Source of the DNA: CALHAX01 sp039816705
GTDB lineage: Bacteria; Pseudomonadota; Alphaproteobacteria; Rhizobiales; CALHAX01
Assembly (NCBI GenBank): GCA_039816705.1
Contig: JBCBXF010000094.1
Span: 1-11,271, forward strand
Direction of reading: 5' to 3'
Length of the DNA stretch: 11,271 nt
Shown: piece after piece, positions 7,285 to 11,271 of the stretch
Numbering within the stretch: position 1 is the first letter of the stretch
Layout: each line of letters opens with the position of its first letter
Notes under the pieces: generated by a model
What the model was told of the DNA's origin: nothing
What the model saw: only the letters and a program-made list of their open reading frames with translations
Database searches by the model: none
Made by a program: the position numbers and the translations under genes

Positions 7285-7632
7285 TCAAGATTTTCGCGGC
7301 GGCGAGAGCGGCGTGATCTGCTGCGCGACTGCACGTTGTGACACGGCAGACCGCGTTGGCTTGCCGGTTTTCGTCTCGGTCTTTTCCGGATCAAGCAAAG
7401 GAGCGACGTCGCGTGCCCACGCATCCCGTGCGACCTGCCCCTGCGTCGCCAGGGCGTGGACCAACGCCTCAAGCGTCTCGACACGCGCCTCAAGTGCCTC
7501 AATGGCCCGCGACTGCGCGGTGTGCTGCTCACCCAGCAGAAGCTGACGAACCTGCTCCATCTCGTCTTGCGGCTCACCACCGCCGGTCGGCTGCGTTGCG
7601 CCATTCATGCGCGGGATGTCCGGGTTCTTCAT
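7285..7632 (-). CDS. Small coiled-coil protein, first gene of the GTPase/OmpA operon
   Basis: A 115-residue hypothetical protein that I do not recognise as a named family. The first 20 residues are Pro/Gly-rich. Residues 22-70 have heptad-like spacing predicting a coiled coil (MEQVRQLLLGEQ, then AIEALEARVETLEALVHAL). The tail (80-115) is basic and Pro/Ser/Thr-rich and probably disordered. The segment VRQLLLGEQHTAQSRAIEALEARV resembles the N-terminus of the neighbouring OmpA-domain protein (LKSLLFRNEQEAIAELRGQI), so it may pair with that protein or stem from a partial duplication. The ATG at 7632 is preceded by GGAG with an 8-nt spacer, the clearest ribosome-binding site in the operon, which supports both the gene and its position as the operon's first gene. 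There is no signal peptide or membrane segment, so a cytoplasmic scaffold or adaptor is the best guess. Confidence 0.7.
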   Translation of the reverse strand: MKNPDIPRMNGATQPTGGGEPQDEMEQVRQLLLGEQHTAQSRAIEALEARVETLEALVHALATQGQVARDAWARDVAPLLDPEKTETKTGKPTRSAVSQRAVAQQITPLSPPRKS

Positions 7633-7655
7633 CGTCGCTGCTCCGGGTCAAAGAC

Positions 7656-7669
7656 TGACGCTCGCGTCA
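7656..7669. promoter_or_regulatory. Palindrome just upstream of the signalling operon
   Basis: TGACGC and GCGTCA flank two bases, 24 to 37 nt upstream of the ATG of the coiled-coil gene. The minus-strand reading contains GAGCGTCA, an octamer that also occurs upstream of the RTX gene. It lies between any promoter and the Shine-Dalgarno, so it could be an operator or a short 5'-UTR hairpin. Confidence 0.35.
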
Positions 7670-7696
7670 ACTTGGTTAACGATCAATGGCACGGCG

Positions 7697-7712
7697 AAGC
7701 AAGTGCTTGCTT
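7697..7712. promoter_or_regulatory. 16-bp palindrome, candidate operator
   Basis: AAGCAAG and CTTGCTT flank a 2-base centre, a near-perfect dyad typical of a dimeric DNA-binding protein site. It lies 65 to 80 bp upstream of the first gene of the minus-strand operon, a position consistent with promoter control. No convincing -35/-10 pair is visible nearby, so the promoter itself is unplaced. Confidence 0.4.
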
Positions 7713-7886
7713 TCAATACGGTTTGGCCTGTCGACCACGTCACGGTCGCCGTGATGCTTGGCAGAATGTGGAAAACCGACGCTTAATCGTCGCGAGCAAA
7801 CTCTGTACCAGATCGTCACGGCGGCGGGGTGTGGCTTACAGACCGCGAACAACCGAAGCCTCCACGGCCCGGATCGCAGGCGATAC

Positions 7887-8008
7887 TGCGAAAAGTGGCT
7901 GTCACGCAGGCACGTGACAGCCACTCCGTGGAGCGACACTTGGGGAATGCCGTACCACTCTCGAGTTTGGCGTCGGGGTTACGCTCACAGCGCGCCAAAC
8001 TCGCCGTG
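7887..8008 (-). ncRNA. Candidate small RNA with two strong hairpins
   Basis: Two strong inverted repeats lie close together in gene-free DNA. The first has 11-bp perfect arms at 7962-7972 and 7993-8003 with a 20-nt loop. The second has 13-bp perfect arms at 7894-7906 and 7913-7925 with a 6-nt loop. On the minus strand the second is followed by TTTTCGC, so it could serve as an intrinsic terminator. Upstream on the minus strand, TTGTGC and TAGTTT with a 17-bp spacer could be a weak promoter. A transcript of about 115-120 nt would result. No known RNA family is recognised, and the promoter is poor. Alternatives are a protein-binding site or a stand-alone terminator. Confidence 0.35.
7894..7925 (-). 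terminator. Perfect 13-bp stem hairpin with short T-tail on the minus strand
   Basis: AGTGGCTGTCACG (7894-7906) and CGTGACAGCCACT (7913-7925) are exact reverse complements around the 6-nt loop CAGGCA. The T-run of four follows only on the minus-strand side. No recognised gene precedes it in that orientation, so what it would terminate is unclear unless the candidate small RNA is real. It could also shield the signalling operon from transcription coming from the CarD side. Confidence 0.5.
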
Positions 8009-8132
8009 AAACTAAAAAATGTTGTGCACCCGCACAATTGATTTGTGGCATCGCAAGTGCACGCGACGATACATGAGAGATGCCTTCCGCATCTCACCCG
8101 TGCAAACCGAACGCTGCAGGATCTTGCGCCAG

Positions 8133-8642
8133 ATGAGCGACGAACAATTTCCCGACGGGTCATATGTCGTTCACGGATCTCATGGCATCGGCGTCATCTC
8201 CGGTACACAAAGCGTCGAAGCGGCCGGTATCACGATTGAGATGCGCGTCGTGGCGTTCGAGGCGACAGGCATGACGTTGCGCATCCCCGCACCGCGCATG
8301 AGCGAAAGCGGTCTGCGCCCGCTGGTTGAGCCACACGACGTCGAAGAAATCCTCGCACTCCTGGCCACCCGATCAAAAGTGCGGCACGCCGATCAATATC
8401 GCCTCGTTGCGGAGAGCGAACAGCGCATCGCAACGGGCGACATCCGGAAGACAGCCCGCGTCGCGCGTGACATGTTCCGAAGTCCGGGGCATCGAGAAAC
8501 ACCCTATTCCGTCGAGCGCGCATTTAACGCGGCCGTTGACCGTCTTGCCGATGAAATTGCCCTCGTCCTCGACATCGACGTGCACGATGCGCGCGAGAGA
8601 GTGGTCAATCAGCTGACGGACGAGCGCCCCGATACGGTGTAG
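8133..8642 (+). CDS. CarD/CdnL-family transcriptional regulator (divergent paralogue)
   Basis: A 169-residue protein with the CarD_CdnL_TRCF fold. The N-terminal RNA-polymerase-interaction Tudor-like domain spans 1-65 (FPDGSYVVHGSHGIGVISG, then GMTLRIPAPRMSESGLRPL). The helical C-terminal domain spans 70-160 (TGDIRKTARVARDMFRS, then AVDRLADEIALVLDIDVHDA). Known: CarD binds the polymerase beta subunit and stabilises open promoter complexes through a helical domain with a conserved Trp next to the -10 element. Here the expected Trp position is Q88 (followed by Y89), and the start of the protein is also less conserved than usual. This looks like a second, specialised CarD rather than the housekeeping copy. 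I chose the ATG at 8133 because the family motif begins at once and AGGA lies 11 nt upstream; a longer frame from 8019 or 8073 adds residues unlike the family. It is divergent from the signalling operon and precedes the sdh-like genes by 101 bp. Confidence 0.85.
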   Translation: MSDEQFPDGSYVVHGSHGIGVISGTQSVEAAGITIEMRVVAFEATGMTLRIPAPRMSESGLRPLVEPHDVEEILALLATRSKVRHADQYRLVAESEQRIATGDIRKTARVARDMFRSPGHRETPYSVERAFNAAVDRLADEIALVLDIDVHDARERVVNQLTDERPDTV

Positions 8643-8683
8643 ACCAAGCAACTTCGAGCCAATGGCGCTTGCAATCGGTCACC

Positions 8684-8711
8684 TTGACACGACAAGTCGG
8701 CGCGTAAAAAT
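8684..8711 (+). promoter_or_regulatory. Candidate sigma-70-type promoter of the sdh-like operon
   Basis: A consensus -35 box TTGACA (8684-8689) is followed by an AT-rich -10-like TAAAAA (8705-8710, 15-bp spacer) or AAAAAT (8706-8711, 16-bp spacer). The start site would be about 25-30 nt before the ATG at 8744. The perfect -35 and the position support it; the short spacer and imperfect -10 lower confidence. The 101-bp gap (8643-8743) shows no clear terminator for the CarD-like gene. Confidence 0.5.
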
Positions 8712-8743
8712 GCAGGCGCGCTCGCTTCTCACTAGAGATCTCC

Positions 8744-9487
8744 ATGCCCGCCAGGAAGTCCGTCTTGAACGTCAACGTCTGGCGCGGCCGCGCTGATGGC
8801 GACTATCAGAGTTTCGACGTGCCGCGACAGGACAACCAGACGGTTCTCGATGTCGTCACCTACATTCAGCGGCATCTCGATCCGACCTTGTCCTATCGCT
8901 TCGCCTGCCGCGTCGGGGTTTGCGGCTCTTGCGCCATGACCGTTAACGGTCGGCCACGCTGGACCTGCCGAACGCACGTTTCTCGCGTCATGACCGGGGG
9001 TGACAGACTCGAGATCGGTCCGCTTGGCAATTTGCCCGTTATAAAGGATCTCGCGGCAGACATGCGGCCGTTCTTCGACAAATGGCAAAGAGCAGGAGGG
9101 AAATTCGAGGCAAGCACGGATCGTCACAAGCCGATGGCCGCGATCGCTCCTGACAGCCCGAAACGCGCCGCGGCCTCAAAAGCGATTGAATGCATCAACT
9201 GCGGCATCTGCTATGCCGCCTGTGACAGCGTACGCTGGAACCCGGACTATCTCGGCCCCGCCGCGTTGAATCGCGCCTGGACGCTTCAAAATGATGAACG
9301 CGATGCCGGGCACGCCGCGCGACTTCGTGCAGTCGCGGCCGACGGTGGTTGTCACAGCTGTCACTCACACCAATCGTGCGAGGCCCACTGCCCGGCCAAT
9401 CTCAATCCGACAGAGTCCATTGTGGGGCTCAAACGGATGACAGTTCAGGCCTATATCCGCGGCGAGCTGGAGGCCGAGGTCGAATGA
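8744..9487 (+). CDS. sdhB: Succinate dehydrogenase/fumarate reductase-like iron-sulfur subunit
   Basis: A 247-residue electron-transfer subunit that passes electrons from the FAD subunit to quinone at the membrane. Ferredoxin-like domain: [2Fe-2S] ligands C55, C60, C63 and C75 (FACRVGVCGSCAM). C-terminal domain: [4Fe-4S] ligands C150, C153, C156 (CINCGICYAAC), and C206, C212, C216 for the [3Fe-4S] cluster (CHSHQSCEAHCP), with C160 completing the usual pattern. LNPTESIVGLKR is the typical family ending. All cluster ligands are present. Oddities: C160 is followed by Asp instead of the usual Pro, and there is an extra Cys (C203) just before the third cluster. The ATG at 8744 has only a weak ribosome-binding site (GAGAT). 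It overlaps the next gene by 4 bp (ATGA). It is first in the operon, whereas sdhB is usually last. Whether the enzyme oxidises succinate, reduces fumarate or acts on a related acid cannot be told. Confidence 0.9.
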   Translation: MPARKSVLNVNVWRGRADGDYQSFDVPRQDNQTVLDVVTYIQRHLDPTLSYRFACRVGVCGSCAMTVNGRPRWTCRTHVSRVMTGGDRLEIGPLGNLPVIKDLAADMRPFFDKWQRAGGKFEASTDRHKPMAAIAPDSPKRAAASKAIECINCGICYAACDSVRWNPDYLGPAALNRAWTLQNDERDAGHAARLRAVAADGGCHSCHSHQSCEAHCPANLNPTESIVGLKRMTVQAYIRGELEAEVE

Positions 9488-9837
9488 GCAGCCTGCGCCT
9501 CACGACACGCCTCTACCTTCTCCAGCGTTTGACGGCAGCGATCATGGCGCCGTTGATCCTTGTGCACATCGCTCTGATCTTTTATGCGACGCACGACGGT
9601 CTGACAGCCGCCGAAATTCTGGATCGCACGCGTGGCAGCACTCTGTGGTTCGGATTTTACCAGCTCTTCGTCATCAGCGCGGCCATCCATGGCGCGATCG
9701 GATTGCGCAGCGTTGCGAAAGATTGGGTCACGCCCCGACCAGCAGCTTTGCACACTGTCATGTGGCTCAGCGGGCTCGCGCTTTTGCTTCTCGGCACACG
9801 GGCTGTAATCGCCGTTATTGCTCCGGGAGCTCACTAA
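9484..9837 (+). CDS. sdhC: Complex II-like cytochrome b membrane anchor, first subunit
   Basis: A 117-residue integral membrane protein with three predicted helices (about 15-35, 55-76 and 90-112). H28 lies in helix I (LILVHIAL). H69 lies in helix II within an HxxxGxR motif (H69-GAI-G73-L-R75), a recognised haem b ligand pattern in SdhC proteins. It anchors the iron-sulfur and flavin subunits and forms the quinone site together with the next gene product. The ATG at 9484 overlaps the sdhB stop (ATGA) and is preceded by GGAGG and GAGG within sdhB. An in-frame extension back to 9349 is only sdhB read in another frame. The assignment to complex II rests on context and the His motifs, as such anchors diverge widely. 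Confidence 0.82.
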   Translation: MSSLRLTTRLYLLQRLTAAIMAPLILVHIALIFYATHDGLTAAEILDRTRGSTLWFGFYQLFVISAAIHGAIGLRSVAKDWVTPRPAALHTVMWLSGLALLLLGTRAVIAVIAPGAH

Positions 9838-9840
9838 ACC

Positions 9841-10191
9841 ATGGCATTGTCGCAAACCGGGCATCGCCGCAATGCGTTGTGGACTGCGGCATTCATACAT
9901 CGCATCTCCGGCGTCCTTCTCGCGCTTTTTCTCCCCTTTCACTTTCTCGTTCTCGGTCTGGCACTTGAAGGAGAAGGCGCACTTGGCGGGTTCCTCAAAT
10001 GGACGGACAGTCCGATGGTGAAACTCGCTGAGGCTGGCCTCGTTTTCCTCCTCGCCGTTCATCTCCTTGGTGGCATTCGTGTATTGGCACTAGAAAATCT
10101 TCGATGGCGCGAGGCCTACAAGTCTGCGGCGATGATCGCGATTGCGATATCCCTCGGTCTTGGCGCAGTTTTCCTCTTTCAGGTGATTTGA
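9841..10191 (+). CDS. sdhD: Complex II-like cytochrome b membrane anchor, second subunit
   Basis: A 116-residue membrane protein starting 3 bp after the previous stop. Helix I (about 18-42) begins with FIHRISGVLLA, the HRxSG signature more typical of SdhC than SdhD, and carries H34 (LPFHFLVLG). Helix II (about 60-83) carries H74 in another HxxxGxR motif (H74-LLG-G78-I-R80). Helix III spans about 95-115. Both anchors therefore have the same plan, one His in helix I and one in helix II. GGGAG about 10 nt upstream of the ATG is a reasonable ribosome-binding site. The gene symbol is by position; by motif it could equally be called sdhC. Confidence 0.82.
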   Translation: MALSQTGHRRNALWTAAFIHRISGVLLALFLPFHFLVLGLALEGEGALGGFLKWTDSPMVKLAEAGLVFLLAVHLLGGIRVLALENLRWREAYKSAAMIAIAISLGLGAVFLFQVI

Positions 10192-10206
10192 TCGGAAACG
10201 TCTGAG

Positions 10207-11271
10207 ATGTCGTCATACCCCAATGTCGAATTAAGCCGCTCGCGCACCGACGTGCTGATCCTCGGCGCCGGTGGCGCAGGTTTGTTTGCAGCACTCCACG
10301 CTCATCGCGCAAACCCCGAGCTTGAGGTCGCCATCGCCTGCAAGGGTCTCCTTGGAAAATCCGGTTGCACGCGCATGGTCCAAGGCGGCTACAACGTCGC
10401 TCTCAACCCGGGCGACAGTGTCACACGGCACTTTATGGACACGATTGAGGGAGGCAAATGGCTCCCTCACCAGGATCTCGCGTGGACTCTCGTCGAGACC
10501 GCCGTCGAGCGCATTCACGAACTCGAAAATGAAGTCGGCTGCTTTTTCGACCGCAACGCGGACGGAACGCTCCACGGCAAGGCTTTTGCCGGGCAGACTT
10601 TTGACCGCACCGTACACAAGGGCGACCTGACCGGCATCGAGATCATCAATCGGCTGATGGAACAGGTCTGGGCTTTGCCGATCGCAAAGCTCGAAGAACA
10701 TCGCGCCGTCGCACTGATCAGGACGCGAGAGGAAGACGCTCTTTCCGGCGTGCTGATGGTCGACATGCGCACGGGCGGGTTCCACTTTGTCGAAGCCGGT
10801 TGCGTACTGCTTGCTACGGGCGGTGGCCCGACGATGTTCAAGTATCACACCCCGTCCGGCGACAAATCAATGGACGGCCTCGCCATGGCCCTCGATGCCG
10901 GGCTTGAGCTGCGCGACATGGAGATGGTGCAGTTCCACCCGACAGGTGTGCTTGCCGGCGAGAACACGCGCATGACCGGCACCATCATCGAGGAAGGGCT
11001 GCGCGGAGCCGGCGGCCACCTCCTTGACGGAGAAAAAAAACGTTTCATGGATCGCTATGATCCACGCAGCGAACGCGCAACCCGGGACATTGTTTCCCGC
11101 GCCATGTTCGAGGAAATGCGTGCAGGCAACACGACCGGAGAAGGCGGGCTTTATATCTCCATGGCCCACCTTGGCCCCGAGAAAGTCGCGAAGCAGTTCA
11201 AGGGCATGGTTGATCGCTGCCGTGACTGCGGTTTCGATCTGGCGGGAGGTCTGGTCGAGGTGGTTCCAACC
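10207..11271 (+). CDS. sdhA: Succinate dehydrogenase/fumarate reductase-like flavoprotein subunit (partial)
   Basis: The first 355 residues of the FAD subunit; the gene runs off the right edge. Dinucleotide-binding GAGGAG is at 20-25. The segment that normally reads SHTxxAQGG around the covalent-FAD histidine is here GCTRMVQGG, with C54 in the His place, so FAD is probably not attached in the normal way. Catalytic residues are otherwise present: H244 (QFHPTG), E263 and R266 (EEGLRG), and R293 (ATRDIVSRA), matching the substrate and proton-transfer residues of fumarate reductases. RGEGG is changed to RGAGG (A268). A run of eight A (11033-11040) encodes EKK and is in frame. Start ATG 10207 lies 15 bp after the anchor gene. 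The family is secure and the operon context supports complex II. With the altered flavin site, a role as the housekeeping succinate dehydrogenase is doubtful; another dicarboxylate-type substrate or the fumarate-reducing direction is possible. Confidence 0.88.
   Translation, partial: MSSYPNVELSRSRTDVLILGAGGAGLFAALHAHRANPELEVAIACKGLLGKSGCTRMVQGGYNVALNPGDSVTRHFMDTIEGGKWLPHQDLAWTLVETAVERIHELENEVGCFFDRNADGTLHGKAFAGQTFDRTVHKGDLTGIEIINRLMEQVWALPIAKLEEHRAVALIRTREEDALSGVLMVDMRTGGFHFVEAGCVLLATGGGPTMFKYHTPSGDKSMDGLAMALDAGLELRDMEMVQFHPTGVLAGENTRMTGTIIEEGLRGAGGHLLDGEKKRFMDRYDPRSERATRDIVSRAMFEEMRAGNTTGEGGLYISMAHLGPEKVAKQFKGMVDRCRDCGFDLAGGLVEVVPT

Larger units (their letters stand above)
7633..8132. other. 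Divergent intergenic region dense in inverted repeats
   Basis: No believable protein gene lies in these 500 bases; the short frames that cross it lack ribosome-binding sites and family resemblance. It should hold the promoters of the minus-strand signalling operon and of the plus-strand CarD-like gene. Besides the entries listed separately, short inverted repeats are at 7740-7754 (TCACGG, 3-nt gap, CCGTGA), 7777-7792 (CGACG, 6-nt gap, CGTCG) and 8022-8037 (TTGTGC, 4-nt gap, GCACAA). I find no tRNA-like cloverleaf. Confidence 0.7.

Noticed and set aside
7676..8009. Short open frames on both strands in the divergent intergenic region as hidden genes
   Set aside because: No ribosome-binding sites and no recognisable domains; they cross the strong hairpins, whose symmetry is better explained as RNA or DNA structure.
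8019..8132. Upstream extension of the CarD-like protein (starts at 8019 or 8073)
   Set aside because: The extra residues do not resemble CarD family N-termini, and they would run through an inverted repeat. AGGA precedes the ATG at 8133.
9349..9483. In-frame extension of the first anchor subunit
   Set aside because: It lies inside the sdhB coding sequence in another frame. The ATGA overlap at 9484 gives the normal start of a membrane anchor.
11033..11040. Run of eight A in the flavoprotein gene as a frameshift or programmed slippage site
   Set aside because: The frame reads through it without interruption, and family motifs continue on both sides (RGAGG before, RFMDRYDP after). Only a one-residue length difference from the usual GERFM is visible.

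Overview
The window is GC-rich, densely coded DNA that reads as a chromosomal segment of an alphaproteobacterium, possibly Hyphomicrobiales. This is inferred from the FixJ-type response regulator, the alphaproteobacterial-style CarD protein, the RTX/type I secretion substrate and the codon use. I see no tRNA, rRNA, CRISPR array, insertion sequence or phage gene.

Left part, all on the minus strand: the N-terminal 290 residues of a CapD/WbpM-like nucleotide-sugar epimerase/dehydratase (1-871, running off the left edge); an intergenic region with a strong hairpin terminator (872-1129); and a Ca2+-binding RTX protein that is almost entirely glycine/aspartate nonapeptides plus a C-terminal type I secretion signal (1130-2530).

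Centre (2733-7632), also minus strand: a tightly packed five-gene cluster. In transcription order it encodes a small coiled-coil protein, a single-span membrane protein with a periplasmic OmpA-like peptidoglycan-binding domain and a large cytoplasmic N-terminal half, a Rab/Ras-like small GTPase, a PAS-type soluble histidine kinase and a FixJ/LuxR-type response regulator. Junctions are 9 bp, an 8-bp overlap, a GTGA overlap and a 79-bp gap. I read it as one signalling module in which a wall-anchored membrane protein feeds a small GTPase and a two-component pair. It is the best candidate here for a poorly described system. The RTX gene lies directly downstream of the regulator behind its own inverted repeat and may be a target.

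Right part: a 500-bp gene-free divergent region (7633-8132) is rich in inverted repeats and may hold a small RNA on the minus strand. On the plus strand follow a divergent CarD-family regulator (8133-8642) and, behind a good candidate promoter, a succinate dehydrogenase/fumarate reductase-like operon in the order iron-sulfur subunit, anchor C, anchor D, flavoprotein (8744 to the right edge). This operon is unusual. The flavoprotein has Cys where the covalent-FAD His normally is, both anchors carry two candidate haem histidines, and the gene order is not the usual sdhCDAB. It is probably a second, non-housekeeping complex II-like enzyme.
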